Below, piece after piece: positions 23,768 to 33,413 of a DNA stretch of 64,000 nt. Below the pieces are notes generated by a model that ran no database searches, was not told the DNA's origin, and was given only the letters and a program-made list of their open reading frames with translations. Each line of letters begins with the position of its first letter. The first letter of the stretch is position 1. Origin of the DNA: Caulobacteraceae bacterium PMMR1 (lineage in GTDB: Bacteria > Pseudomonadota > Alphaproteobacteria > Caulobacterales > Caulobacteraceae); NCBI GenBank assembly GCA_000733915.1, contig JPOM01000001.1:930001-994000 (forward strand), written 5' to 3'. A program made the translations under genes and the position numbers.

Positions 23768-23811
23768 GCGATCCACGTCTCGGGGTATCGTCAACCGCGC
23801 CGGTCGCCCCG

Positions 23812-24152
23812 TCAGCGTGGCGGAAATCCGAAGGTGAGGCTGGAAAAGGTGGTCTCGAAATCCGCGCGCGGATCGCGGTCGAGCGGCTTGGTCCAGATGA
23901 CGTTCAGCTGCCAGTTGCCGGTTCGGGGCGTGGTGAACTGAGCGCGACCCGCGGAGTCGGTCTTCTCGACCTGCAGCGGGCGTCCGTCGAAATCGAGGTT
24001 GTTGAGCTTGACGGTGGCTCCCACGAGCGGGCGCCCGTCGAGCAGCACGCGGACCGGCAGGTCCTGGCGGGCGCCCACGGCGTAGGGATCGACCTCGGGC
24101 ACGATCTCCAGGCTGAGCCCGACGGGCTGGGTGACCCAGGGCTGGGGGCGCG
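23812..24152 (-). pseudogene. C-terminal fragment of a DUF4198-type protein
   Basis: About 110 residues in one frame (VTQPVGLSLEIVPEVDPYAV ... VRVLLDGRPLVGATVKLNN ... FTTPRTGNWQLNVIW), matching the end of periplasmic DUF4198 proteins often found near metal or TonB uptake genes. There is no start: the frame enters from within the truncated xylB at about 24150. A Met at 24102 is only internal. It is the 3' half of a deletion fusion. Confidence 0.7.
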
Positions 24153-25174
24153 CGCTCGCCGGAGAGGTAGGGCAGGAAGAACAGGCCTCGCGGCGCCGCC
24201 GGCGGGACGGCCGCCGCGGCTTCCACCAGGCCCGCCGGCGTGTCGCCCAGCACCTGCGCCAGCCACTCCAGCGCGGAGGCGGCGCTGAGCGTCACCGCCA
24301 TCCGGTGCCAAAGCCCGGGCAGGGCGTGGCAGAAGGCGTGCAGGGCGTGCTTCGGGTCGGGCTGGAACCGCGCCGTGGGCAGGAAGTAGACGCCCGAGGT
24401 GCCGAGCGAGAGCACGCCCCGGTCCAGCATCGTCACCCCCATGCCGAGCGCCGCCGCCGCGTTGTCTCCGCCGCCCGCCACGACCGGCGCGGCGTCCATG
24501 CCCCACCTGGCGGCCTGATCGCGTCGCAGCCGGCCCGTGATCTGCGGTCCTTCGAACAGCTCCGGCGCCGCCGCAGCGCTGAGGCCCGTCGCCGCGAACC
24601 CCGCGTCCGACCAGGCGCGGGCGCCGACGTCCAGCCACAGGGTGCCCGAAGCGTCGGACATGTCGGTGGCCGCCGTCCCCGTCAGCTTCAGGCGCACATA
24701 GTCCTTGGGCAGGAGCACCCGGCGCACCCGGGCGAACACCTCCGGCTCATGTTCCGCCAGCCAGACCAGCTTGGGCGCGGTGAACCCCGGCATAGCGAGG
24801 TTGCCTGTGACCGTGCGCAGCTCCGGCCAGCGCCGCTCCAGTTCGGCGCAGGCGGCGGCGGCCCGCCCGTCGTTCCACAGGATGGCGGGGCGAAGCGGCC
24901 GGTCGTCGCCGCCCAGCACCGTGGCCCCGTGCATCTGGCCCGCCAGGCCGACGCCCTGCACCGCGCGGCGAGCGTCCGCAGGCAGGGCGAGCACGGCGGC
25001 CTCGGTCGCCGCCGCCCAGGCGTCCGGGTCCTGCTCCGACCAGAGGGGCCGCGGGCGGCTGACCTGCAGCGGCGCGGTCGCCGAAGCGACGACGGCCCCC
25101 GACGCGTCGGTCAGCACGGCCTTCACGCCCGAAGTGCCGATATCCAGCCCCAGGAACATCGGATCGGACGGCAT
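24145..25174 (-). pseudogene. xylB: xylulokinase, truncated at its 3' end
   Basis: FGGY sugar kinase, intact from the ATG at 25174 (FLGLDIGTSGVKAVLTDASG) through GQMHGATVLGGDDRPLRPAI, the ADP-site VVAGGGDNAAAALGMGV and FFLPYLSGERAP, about 343 residues. After SGERAP a normal enzyme has about 130 more residues (H-N-D...); here the sequence switches at about 24150 to the end of a DUF4198 gene read out of frame. The frame runs on to 23747 with meaningless sequence. Part of the second kinase domain is lost, so activity is unlikely. Confidence 0.8.
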
Positions 25175-25343
25175 GGCTCAGTCCCGCCGGTGCTGCAGCA
25201 TCGCCCGCCCGTCCATCGCCGTCCCCCGCGCTTCCGCCAGGGTCGCGAGGCTCGCCGCAAGCCGGGGCGGGTGTCAACTCACCACGTGGTGGACGGACGG
25301 AGGCGACGGCTCCGCCCTCCGGTCCGAACGATGCTGGTCGGGT

Positions 25344-25391
25344 TCCCTCCTCGACGTCGAGGGGACGATGCTGTTCGTCTCGCATGACCGG
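25344..25391 (+). pseudogene. short remnant of an ABC-F ATPase
   Basis: Sixteen codons read SLLDVEGTMLFVSHDR, which fits the end of an ABC-F nucleotide domain from just after Walker B to the H-loop (LLDFEGTMLFVSHDR-like). Nothing recognisable precedes or follows it in any frame. It lies in the 250-base gap between xylB and dprA, otherwise without a gene. It may be a scrap left by a deletion; it is short, so chance similarity is possible. Confidence 0.4.
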
Positions 25392-25424
25392 ACGGCGCGA
25401 CGCCTCCCGCCGGGCCCGCGAGAG

Positions 25425-26540
25425 CTAGGCGCTGGCGATCAGGCCGCCGGGCAGAAGCTCGGCGCGGCCCGCAAGGCTGAGCTCGACCAGGGCGGCGTAG
25501 ACGGCCGCGGGCGGGGCGCCCGTCGTGCGCACGAGCTCGTCGCGGGGCACGGGCGTGGGGGAAAGCAGCGCGGCGACCGCCTCCAGCAGGCCGGGATCGC
25601 CCAGGTCGGGGGCGTCCAGGTCGGTCGTCGGCGCGTCAGGGTCGAAGGCGCGGGGCGGCTCGCCGAGCCGCATCTGCGGCGTGACCGCCCGCAGGATATC
25701 GTCGATCCCCTCGCACAGCGTGGCGCCCTGGCGGATCAGGTCGTTGGCGCCCCGCGCCCGGGGATCAAGCGGCGAGCCTGGCACGGCGAAGACCTCGCGC
25801 CCCTGCTCGGCGGCGAGCCGGGCGGTGATCAGCGAGCCCGAGCGCAGCTCCGCCTCCACCACCACCACGCCGAGCGACAGGCCGGAGATGATGCGGTTGC
25901 GGCGGGGGAAGTCCTGCGCCTTGGCGGTGCGGCCGGGCGGGTTCTCCGAGACGACGCAGCCCTGGGCGAGCACCGCGTCGTAGAGTTCGGCATGCTCGGG
26001 CGGATAGACGTCGTCGACCCCGCCCGCCAGCACCGCGACCGTTCCGGTCTGGAGCGCGCCGGCGTGAGCGGCGCCGTCGATCCCGCGCGCGAGCCCCGAG
26101 GTGACGACGAACCCCGCCTCTCCGAGCTCGCCTGCCAGGCTGCGGGCGAAGCGCTGGCCGGCGGCCGAGGCGATGCGCGCGCCGACGATGGCGAGGGCGG
26201 GCCGGGCGAGCAGGCTCGCGCTCCCGCGCACCCAGAGCAGCGGCGGGGGCGCGTCGACGGCGGTCAGGGCCGGCGGATAGAGCGGGTCGCCCAGCACGAC
26301 GAGCCTGGCGCCCAGCGCCTCCCCGCGCTCCAGCTCCCGCTCGGCCTCCGCTTCGCTGGGCGGCCGCAGCGGCGTGCTCCGCCCCGCGCGGCGGGAAAGC
26401 TCCGGCAGGGCGGCGAGCACCTTGCCCGCCGAGCCGAAGCGGCCCAGCAGCTCGCGGAAGGCGACGGGGCCCACCCGCTCCGTGCGCGCCAGGCGCAGGC
26501 GATCGCGCCGCTCGGCATCGGAGAGGCCCGGCGGGCTCAC
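25425..26540 (-). CDS. dprA: DNA-processing protein DprA
   Basis: 371 residues; loads RecA on incoming single-stranded DNA during natural transformation. The GTG start overlaps the plsY stop (GTGA). An N-terminal helix-hairpin region is followed by the Rossmann-like core: LAIVGARIASAAGQRFARSL, SGLARGIDGAAHAGAL, GTVAVLAGGVDDVYPPEH, DFPRRNRIISGLS and GSLITARLAAEQGREVFAVP. A winged-helix C-terminus (about residues 310-371) follows. Intact despite the decayed neighbours. Confidence 0.95.
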   Translation of the reverse strand: MSPPGLSDAERRDRLRLARTERVGPVAFRELLGRFGSAGKVLAALPELSRRAGRSTPLRPPSEAEAERELERGEALGARLVVLGDPLYPPALTAVDAPPPLLWVRGSASLLARPALAIVGARIASAAGQRFARSLAGELGEAGFVVTSGLARGIDGAAHAGALQTGTVAVLAGGVDDVYPPEHAELYDAVLAQGCVVSENPPGRTAKAQDFPRRNRIISGLSLGVVVVEAELRSGSLITARLAAEQGREVFAVPGSPLDPRARGANDLIRQGATLCEGIDDILRAVTPQMRLGEPPRAFDPDAPTTDLDAPDLGDPGLLEAVAALLSPTPVPRDELVRTTGAPPAAVYAALVELSLAGRAELLPGGLIASA

Positions 26541-27187
26541 GCGCGTCCAGCGGGCGGCGCGGGCGCGCCCTTGCCGGCGCCGATCCTGGGCTCGGTCCCG
26601 GCGGTGAGGCGCGCGATGTTCTCCCGATGGCGGACGAAGATCAGCACCGCCGTGAAGACCGCGAGATAGATCACGGGCAGGCCTGCATGCAGCAGGAAGG
26701 CCCAGACCGCCGCCAGGGCGGCCGCGGTCAGGGCCGCCAGGGACGAGAACCGGAAGAGCGCCGCCATCGCCAGCCAGGCCAGGGCGCAGGCGATCCCGAC
26801 CGGCCAGGCGGCGGCGAACAGGATGCCGAAGAAGGTCGCGACCCCTTTGCCCCCCTTGAACTTCAGCCAGACTGGGAAGAGATGGCCGAGGAACGCCGCC
26901 CCGCCCGCGATCGCACCCATCGCGAGCGAGCCCGGCGCGTCGAAACCGATCAGTCCGCGGGCGATCAGCACCGCAACCGCGCCCTTGCCGCCGTCGCCGA
27001 GCAGGGTCAGCAGCGCCAGGTCCCTGCGCCCTGTCCGAAGGACGTTGGTCGCGCCGATATTGCCCGAGCCGATCTGGCGTACATCGCCGACGCCCGCGCT
27101 GCGGGTGACCAGCACGCCGAAGGGGATCGACCCCAGGAGGTAGCCGCCGACCAGGGCGGCGAGCACGGCGAGGGGGGCAAGCTCCAT
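26537..27187 (-). CDS. plsY: acyl-phosphate glycerol-3-phosphate acyltransferase
   Basis: 216-residue inner-membrane enzyme making lysophosphatidic acid. Seen: GGYLLGSIPFGVLVTR, VRQIGSGNIGATNVLRTGRR (phosphate-binding loop), FPVWLKFKGGKGVATFFG and FVRHRENIARLTAGTEP. About five membrane helices. It is upstream of dprA in the same transcript, a common pairing. Confidence 0.95.
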   Translation of the reverse strand: MELAPLAVLAALVGGYLLGSIPFGVLVTRSAGVGDVRQIGSGNIGATNVLRTGRRDLALLTLLGDGGKGAVAVLIARGLIGFDAPGSLAMGAIAGGAAFLGHLFPVWLKFKGGKGVATFFGILFAAAWPVGIACALAWLAMAALFRFSSLAALTAAALAAVWAFLLHAGLPVIYLAVFTAVLIFVRHRENIARLTAGTEPRIGAGKGAPAPPAGRA

Positions 27188-27292
27188 GGCCGCGCTTTGT
27201 GGACGGGCGGGATCGACCGCGCAAGGCGCCGCTTCCGCAGCGTCGTCCCCGTCGCTAAGCTCGATCCGACATCAAAGGGAGAGACCCTCGCC

Positions 27293-28063
27293 ATGCGTAT
27301 CCTGCTTCGCGCCCTGGCGGCGACCGCCTGCGTCGCGTTCGCCGCCCCCGCGTTCGCCGCGCCGCCAACGTCCGAGCTGATCGCCAAGGCGGTCGCCGAT
27401 CCGTCCCGCCCGGACAAGGACCGCGAGGCCGACGCCACGCGCCATCCCGCGGAGATACTGGCGTTCACCGGCGTCAAGCCCGGCGACACCGTCGTGGATG
27501 TCTGGCCGGGTCGGGGCTACTGGACGCGCCTGTTCTCTGACGTGGTCGGGCCCAAGGGCAAGGTGATCGCCTATGTGCCCGAGGAGATCGCGGCTTTCCC
27601 GAACAAGCCCGTCGATGTCGCCAAGGCGACGGCGGCCGAGGCTGGCCGGAACAACGTCGAAGTGGTCAGCGATCCGCTCGCGGCTGAACCGCCCAAGGAC
27701 TTCTACAACAAGCTGGACGTGGTCTTCACCTTCGAGAACTATCACGACCTCTACGACAGCTTCATGAAGGGCGCCGACGTCGCGGCGTTCGACCGCGCCG
27801 TGTTCAAGATGCTGAAGCCGGGCGGCGTCTTCGTGATCGTCGACCACGCGGCTGCGTCCGGATCCGGCCTGAAGAACACTGAAGACCTGCACCGCATCGA
27901 CCCGGCCCGGGTGAAGGAGGATATGGCCAGGGCCGGCTTCGTCTTCGACGGCGAGAGCAAGGTTCTGGCCAGCGCGGAGGACCCGCACACGGCGATCGTG
28001 TTTGACAAGGCCATCCGCGGCCACACCGACCGCTTCGTCTACCGCTTCCGCAAGCCGAAGTGA
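27293..28063 (+). CDS. exported SAM-dependent methyltransferase-like protein
   Basis: 256 residues from the ATG at 27293, preceded by AAAGGGAGAG. It carries a Sec signal peptide (LLRALAATACVAFAAPAFAA) before a Rossmann methyltransferase fold: GVKPGDTVVDVWPGRGYWT, PKGKVIAYVPEE, VVFTFENYHDLYD and LKPGGVFVIVDHAA. A secreted protein of this type is a recognised family in alphaproteobacteria, but its substrate and the source of SAM in the periplasm are unknown to me. W replaces the usual acidic/Gly pattern in motif I (DVWPGRG). Confidence 0.8.
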   Translation: MRILLRALAATACVAFAAPAFAAPPTSELIAKAVADPSRPDKDREADATRHPAEILAFTGVKPGDTVVDVWPGRGYWTRLFSDVVGPKGKVIAYVPEEIAAFPNKPVDVAKATAAEAGRNNVEVVSDPLAAEPPKDFYNKLDVVFTFENYHDLYDSFMKGADVAAFDRAVFKMLKPGGVFVIVDHAAASGSGLKNTEDLHRIDPARVKEDMARAGFVFDGESKVLASAEDPHTAIVFDKAIRGHTDRFVYRFRKPK

Positions 28064-28082
28064 GCGGAGGCGCGTCCAGGGC

Positions 28083-28102
28083 CTGAGCCGGGGAGGGCTC
28101 AG
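28083..28102. terminator. hairpin between two convergent genes
   Basis: CTGAGCC (28083-28089) pairs with GGCTCAG (28096-28102) over a 6-base loop. It lies 20 bases after the methyltransferase stop and includes the stop codon of the convergent GGDEF gene. It has no T-run. Confidence 0.4.
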
Positions 28103-28761
28103 ACCCGGCTGGAGGCCTTGCGCACGAACATGGCGGCGTCGGCCTCCGCCATAAGGGAGGCGGCGTCGAGGCCGGGCTCCAGGCTTCGCACGCCGTAGGA
28201 GGCGCGCACAGGGATCTCATGGCCGCCCAGGCGCGCGGGCGCGGCGTGCAGCGCCTCGATCAGGGCCTGCGCCTTGGTCTCGGCGGCGGCGCGGTCGGCC
28301 TGGACGAGGAGCACGGCGAACTCGTCGCCCCCGAGGCGACCCACGACGTCGCTCTCGCGCACATGGGCGAGCAGGGTGGCGGCCACATGCTCCAGCACCG
28401 CGTCGCCGCCGGCGTGGCCATAGGCGTCGTTCACCGCCTTGAAGCGATCGAGATCCAGGTAGACGAGCGCCGCCTGCGCGCCATAGCGGCGGCAGTAGGC
28501 GACCTGTCGCTTCAGCTCCCGCACGAAGGCGCGCCGGTTCAGGATCGGCGTCAGGGCGTCGCGGTCCGCCATATGCTCGGCGCGTTCGGCCCGTGCGCGC
28601 AGCGCGTCCGCCTCCGCCTCCAAAGCGCCTAGCGCCGCGCGCACGTCCTGCGATAGCGCAGCCCCGTCGAGGCGGAAACGCGCCAGGAGATCGGGCGAGG
28701 GCTCGGGGGGGCTCTCGGGCGGCCTCTCGGGCGTCTTAGGGCGCAGGGGGGTGACGGACAT
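28099..28761 (-). CDS. GGDEF-domain diguanylate cyclase
   Basis: 220 residues. An N-terminal coiled-coil-like stretch ([25 protein letters not shown]) leads to a GGDEF domain ([20 protein letters not shown] ... [20 protein letters not shown] ... [14 protein letters not shown]). The active GGDEF is intact and the inhibitory RxxD site is present five residues before it (RESD). No sensor or membrane part is visible. It should make c-di-GMP in the cytosol; input is unknown. Confidence 0.9.
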   Translation of the reverse strand: MSVTPLRPKTPERPPESPPEPSPDLLARFRLDGAALSQDVRAALGALEAEADALRARAERAEHMADRDALTPILNRRAFVRELKRQVAYCRRYGAQAALVYLDLDRFKAVNDAYGHAGGDAVLEHVAATLLAHVRESDVVGRLGGDEFAVLLVQADRAAAETKAQALIEALHAAPARLGGHEIPVRASYGVRSLEPGLDAASLMAEADAAMFVRKASSRV

Positions 28762-28877
28762 CAGACGCTCACCCTAGCCCGCCCCGCCGGTTTCAGAAAC
28801 GCGGTTCGGCGTCGCCGTTGCCGTCGCCGCCTCGCGTCCCTATGCTGGCGCGCTTTCCGGAAGGGGACCTGAAAGCC

Positions 28878-29375
28878 TTGGCCGACACGCCTGCGCCGCC
28901 CGTGGCCATCGTCATGGGCAGCCGCTCCGACTGGCCGACCCTGAAGCACGCCGCCGACGCGCTGGACGAGCTGGAGGTGGCCTGGACCGCCAGGGTGGTC
29001 TCCGCCCACCGCACGCCGGACCGCCTGGTCGCCTTCGCCAAGGGTGCAGCGGGTGCGGGCGTCAAGGTGATCGTGGCGGGCGCTGGCGGGGCGGCGCACC
29101 TGCCGGGCATGGTGGCGTCCATGACGACGCTTCCGGTGCTGGGGGTGCCGGTGCGGTCAGAGGCGCTGAGCGGCTTGGACAGCCTGCTCTCCATCGTCCA
29201 GATGCCGGGGGGCGTGCCGGTGGGCGCCCTCGCGATCGGCAAGGCGGGCGCGCGCAACGCCGGCCTGCTGGCGGCCCAGATCCTGGCGCTCGGCGATCCC
29301 GACCTCGCCGCCCGCGTCCAGGCGGCCCGCGAGGCCCAGACCGCCTCTGTCGCCGAGACCGTCGAGGACGCGTGA
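28878..29375 (+). CDS. purE: 5-carboxyaminoimidazole ribonucleotide mutase
   Basis: Moves the carboxyl group of N5-CAIR to give CAIR in purine synthesis. Motifs: [48 protein letters not shown] and [19 protein letters not shown]. 165 residues from the TTG at 28878 ([14 protein letters not shown]); an ATG at 28842 or 28818 would add non-conserved residues. purK starts in its stop codon (GTGA). Confidence 0.93.
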   Translation: MADTPAPPVAIVMGSRSDWPTLKHAADALDELEVAWTARVVSAHRTPDRLVAFAKGAAGAGVKVIVAGAGGAAHLPGMVASMTTLPVLGVPVRSEALSGLDSLLSIVQMPGGVPVGALAIGKAGARNAGLLAAQILALGDPDLAARVQAAREAQTASVAETVEDA

Positions 29376-30471
29376 GCGGCAAGGCGCGATTCCCGCTCCC
29401 CCCCGGATCAATGGTCGGCATCCTAGGCGGGGGCAACTCGGCCGCATGCTGGCGCTGGCCGCCGCGCGCCTGGGCTTCGACGTCGCCGTGCTCACGCCCG
29501 AGCCGGACAGCCCCGCCGCCCGGGTCAGCGCCCACGAGATCGTCGCCGACTATGAGGACGCGGACGCGCTCGCGCGGCTGGCCGAGCTCGCCGATGTGGT
29601 CACCTATGAGTTCGAGAACGTGCCCGCCGGCGCGGTGGAGCGGCTGGTCGGGCTGGGCGTCGAGGTCGCGCCGGGACTGAAGGCGCTCGCCGCCGCCCAG
29701 GACCGCGTGGCGGAGAAAACCTTCCTGAACGACGCCGGGGCGGCGACCGTCGCCTTCGCCGCCATCGACGCGCCGGACGACATCGCCCCCGCCCTGGCCC
29801 GGCTCGGCGCGCCGGCGCTTCTGAAGACCCGGCGCGAGGGCTACGACGGCAAGGGTCAGGCCTGGATCACCCGCCCTGGCGAGGCTCGCGACGCCTGGAC
29901 GCGAATCGGCGGGCGGCCCGCGATCTTGGAGGCCCGCGCCGACTTCAGGCGGGAGCTCTCCGTCATCGCCGCACGGGGGCGGGACGGGCGCGTCGCCGCC
30001 TATCCACCGTCGGAGAACCAGCACGCCGGCGGCATCCTGCGTCGCACGCTCGCCCCCGCCGACGTCTCGCCCGAGGTCGCCGCCGAGGCGATGCGGATCG
30101 CCGGCCTGATCCTGGCCGCGCTCGACTATGTCGGCGTGATCGGGGTGGAGCTGTTCCAGCTCTCCGACCGGCGCCTGCTGGTCAACGAGATCGCGCCGCG
30201 GGTGCACAACACCGGCCACTGGACGGCGGACGCCTGCGAGGTTGATCAGTTCGAACAGCACATCCGTGCGGCGGCGGGGTGGCCGCTCGGGCCGACGCAG
30301 CCCTTCGCCCGGGCGGAGATGCTGAACCTGATTGGCGAGGAAGCGCTGGACTGGCGCGGGCTCGCCGCCGACCCGGCCGCGCGTCTGTGGCTCTACGGCA
30401 AGCGCGACGTCGCCCCCGGCCGCAAGATGGGCCACGTCACCCGGCTGCTGGGGCGCTGGGCGCAAGGCTAG
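29372..30471 (+). pseudogene. purK: N5-carboxyaminoimidazole ribonucleotide synthase with one frameshift
   Basis: ATP-grasp enzyme that supplies N5-CAIR to PurE. The start is the GTG at 29372. The frame reads GSMVGILGGG and then breaks near 29434: restoring one C (GGGGGCC for GGGGGC) gives the expected GGGQLGRMLALAAARLGF, and the rest (29446-30471) is complete, with YEFENVPAGAVERL, LKTRREGYDGKGQAW and NEIAPRVHNTGHWT. As written the product stops after about 100 meaningless residues. A single missing base could be a sequencing error, since purK with purE is normally needed for purine synthesis. Confidence 0.85.
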
Positions 30472-30543
30472 TATGCGCCGCCGGTCCTCGGTGTTTGCGT
30501 CCGCGGGACGAACCTTTGCCTTGCAGTCTCGGAGCTGAAGCCG

Positions 30544-31516
30544 GTGGTTGGTCCGCAGGTCTCCGTCGTGATGGCCAACTACAACGGCGCGGCGCACCTC
30601 GGCGGGGCGATCGCGGCGCTGCAGGCTCAGACCCTGACCGACTGGGAGCTGCTGTTCGTCGACGACGTTTCCACCGACGATAGCGTGGCCCTGGTGAAGC
30701 GCATGGCTGAGGCGGACGGCCGGGTGCGCATCCTCATCCAGGCTGTGAACGCCGGGCCGGCCGCAGCGCGCAACCGCGCGCTGGACGCGGCGCAGGGGCG
30801 CTGGCTGGCCGTCGTGGACAGCGACGACGTGCAGCGCCCTGGCCGTCAAGCGCGCCTCCTCGCCCTGGCCGAGCGCACGGGCGCCCGCGCCGTCGCCGAC
30901 AACCAGCTGATCTGCGACGCGGACCTCAGCCTCCGCGCGCCCCCGCTCACCCCGGCGCAAGCCAGGCGGCCGCACGGCTCGACGCGGCGGGGTTCATCGA
31001 GGCGAACCGGCTCTACTCGCCCCTGCCGGACCTCGGCGTGCTGAAGCCCTTGCTGGAGCTCGCCTTCGTGCGCGAGAGCGGTGTCCGCTAAGACGAACGC
31101 CTGCACATCGGCGAGGATTTCACTTCCTGCTGCGGCTGCTGAACCACGGCGCGGAGCTGATCGTGGAGCTCGAGCCGCTCTACCTCTCCCGCAAGCACGG
31201 CGCCTCGATCTCGCACCGCTTCTCGCCGGCCACCCTGGCCACCCTGACGGAGGCGGACATGGCGCTGAAGCGCTCGGGCGAGCTCCGCACGGCCGCTGCG
31301 AGGCGCGCGTTGGACCGCAGGCTGGCGGGCCTGCGATCCTGGACGGTGCGAGAGGAGGTCGGCGCCGACCTGAAGGCGCGCCGGGTGGGGCCCGCGTTAC
31401 TCAAGGCGATCGGCCGGCCGCATGCCTGGCCGCTCCTGGCCCGGCTGGCGACCGAGCGCCGCCGCCCCGCGCCCAGACCCGGCGCCCCCGCTGGGGAGGC
31501 TCAGCTCGCCGCCTGA
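30544..31516 (+). pseudogene. family 2 glycosyltransferase, multiply broken
   Basis: The GT-A start is clear (VSVVMANYNGAAHLGGAIAAL, LLFVDDVSTDDSV, WLAVVDSDDVQRPGRQARL). Three lesions follow: a one-base loss near 30960, a TAA at 31089-31091 where the frame GVR-stop-DERLHIGEDF expects Tyr, and another one-base loss after 31123 (DFT-FLLRLL). Corrected, the protein would have about 324 residues, ending PAGEAQLAA at 31516. Such enzymes decorate surface polysaccharides. Its 3' end overlaps the neighbouring convergent pseudogene by 16 bases. Confidence 0.8.
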
Positions 31517-32082
31517 GCCGCCGCTTCCGCCATCGCCGGGCCCGCCTGGCTCTCAGGCCGGGGGCGATCTCGTTCAGCTGCGGGTCGTAGAACCAGCTGA
31601 CCCCGGTGATCCCGCGTGCGTCGGGGTTCAGCGCCAGCATGTCGGCGAAGCGCAGGAAGGACTGCGTCCGGCCTCGGGGCGAGAAGTCGCCCATGTCGCG
31701 CAGGTCCATGTGGTCGTTGTACCAGCGGCCTCAGCCGCCGAAGCGGGCGCAGTTCAGGGCTGAGGCCAGCTCGCGCTTCTTGACCACCGCGGTCGCCACC
31801 AGCTTGGGCCCGATGGTGTACTGAAGGTCGATGCAAAGCGTGCCGCAGGGCACGGTCAAACCCAGCGCGTAGCGAACATCCTTGCCAAGGTACTCCAGCG
31901 CGTAGGGCTGGCTGAGCGCCTCCAGGTACGCGGCGGTCCTCAGCCACCGCGGCGGGCAGGCGCCGATCCAGCTCCGCCGCCCCCGCCTAGCTGAGGTCGG
32001 CGGCGAGCCGCACCAGCGTGCGCCGCGCCTCTTCGCTGATGGGCGTCGCATCCACGCTCGCGGCCGTGATGGTCTTTGACAC
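31501..32082 (-). pseudogene. unrecognised conserved-looking gene with four lesions
   Basis: Reading minus from a GTG at 32082 (GGAGG upstream), the protein pieces are: SEEARRTLVRLAADLS then TAG (31987-31989); a frame change near 31933; PYALEYLGKDVRYALGLTVP, VATAVVKKRELASALNCARF; a TGA at 31731-31733 where Trp fits; then YNDHMDLRDMGDFSP, SFLRFADMLALNPDARGITG, VSWFYDPQLNEIAPGL; and a last shift near 31552. About 190 residues if repaired. I do not recognise the family. The regular protein-like sequence between breaks shows it was once coding. Confidence 0.65.
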
Positions 32083-32142
32083 CGAAAAAGCCTCCGCCGT
32101 GCGGAGCGGCTCCGCTCCGGCGGCGGTTCCGGCGCGTCCGCG

Positions 32143-33318
32143 CTAGCCCTGCGCCAGCTCCAGCCTGCGGCGCACGCTGGCGCGGACCTTCTCGCTCTCG
32201 CTCTTCAGCTGGCCGCAGGCGGCGAGGATGTCGCGGCCCCGCGGCGTGCGGATCGGCGAGGCGTAGCCCGCCCGGTTCAGGATCGCCGCGAACGCCTCGA
32301 TGGCGCTCCAGGACGAGCACTCATAGGCGCTGCCCGGCCAGGGGTTGAAGGGGATCAGATTGATCTTGGCCGGGATGCCCGCGATCAGCTTGATCAGGGC
32401 GCGCGCGTCGGCGGGGCTGTCGTTGACGCCCTTCAGCATGACGTATTCGAAGGTGACCCGCCGCGCGTTGGACAGGCCCGGATAGGCGCGGATCGCCGCC
32501 ATGAGCTGCTGCAGCGGATAGCGCCGGTTGATCGGCACCAGGGTGTCGCGAAGCTCGTCACGCGTGGCGTGCAGCGAGATGGCCAGCATGGCCTGGGTCT
32601 CCTCGCCCAGCCGCTTCAGCTCCGGCACGACGCCCGAGGTCGAGACCGTGATCCGCCGCCGGCTGATCGCAATGCCCTCATTGTCGCTGATGATGTCGAT
32701 GGCGGCGGCCACGTTGTCCAGATTGTAGAGCGGCTCGCCCATGCCCATGAACACGATGTTGGAGAGCCGCCGGTCCTCCTTGGGGCTCGGCCATTCGCCG
32801 AGGTCGTCGCGGGCGACCTGCACCTGGGCCACGATCTCCGCCGCCGTCAGGTTGCGCACCAGCGGCTGGGTGCCCGTGTGGCAGAAGCTGCAGTTCAGGG
32901 TGCAGCCGACCTGGCTGGAGACGCACAACGCGCCCGCCCGCCCGACGTCGGGGATGTAGACGGTCTCGATCTCGATGCCGGGGGCGGTGCGGATCAGCCA
33001 CTTGCGTGTGCCGTCCTTGGAGATCTGGCGCTCCACCACCTCGGGCCGGGCCACGACGAAGCGCTCGCCCAGAACCGCGCGCATCTCCTTGGAGATGTCG
33101 CTCATGGCGGAGACGTCGGTCGCGCCGTAGTGGTGGATCCAGCGCCAGAGCTGGCCCGCGCGTATTTTCGCCTTGTCGGCAGGCGCGGCCCCCGTCTCGA
33201 CCAAGGCCGTGCGCAGCTCTTCCCGCGTCAGCCCCGCAAGGTTCAGGCGCGCCGGCGCGGCCGGCCTGACCGGGGCGGAGGGGCTGGGGCGGAGCAGGTC
33301 GAGCGTGAGGCTCGGCAT
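32143..33318 (-). CDS. rlmN: dual-specificity 23S rRNA / tRNA adenine-C2 methyltransferase
   Basis: Radical-SAM enzyme methylating A2503 of 23S rRNA and A37 of some tRNAs, 391 residues. The cluster motif CSFCHTGTQ is CxxxCxxC-like when read with the preceding GCTLN. Also [55 protein letters not shown] and the C-terminal [16 protein letters not shown], which includes the second catalytic Cys. The first residues before [12 protein letters not shown] are a Pro/Ala-rich extension, so a slightly later start is possible. Intact. Confidence 0.96.
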   Translation of the reverse strand: MPSLTLDLLRPSPSAPVRPAAPARLNLAGLTREELRTALVETGAAPADKAKIRAGQLWRWIHHYGATDVSAMSDISKEMRAVLGERFVVARPEVVERQISKDGTRKWLIRTAPGIEIETVYIPDVGRAGALCVSSQVGCTLNCSFCHTGTQPLVRNLTAAEIVAQVQVARDDLGEWPSPKEDRRLSNIVFMGMGEPLYNLDNVAAAIDIISDNEGIAISRRRITVSTSGVVPELKRLGEETQAMLAISLHATRDELRDTLVPINRRYPLQQLMAAIRAYPGLSNARRVTFEYVMLKGVNDSPADARALIKLIAGIPAKINLIPFNPWPGSAYECSSWSAIEAFAAILNRAGYASPIRTPRGRDILAACGQLKSESEKVRASVRRRLELAQG

Positions 33319-33413
33319 GGGGCGGGGTCCGGGGCGGCGGGTGCGGGACGGCCTAGGATAGGGCGTTTGCGGACGCTTTGCACGCCGATCCCCCGCCTCT
33401 TCGGCTTAAGGGC

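Noticed and set aside
31089-31091. TAA at Tyr positions as a sign of stop-codon reassignment
   Set aside because: Only two such cases exist, both in genes that carry or may carry other damage, and TAA is used as a normal stop elsewhere (for example nuoG-region, rpsL and rpsG).
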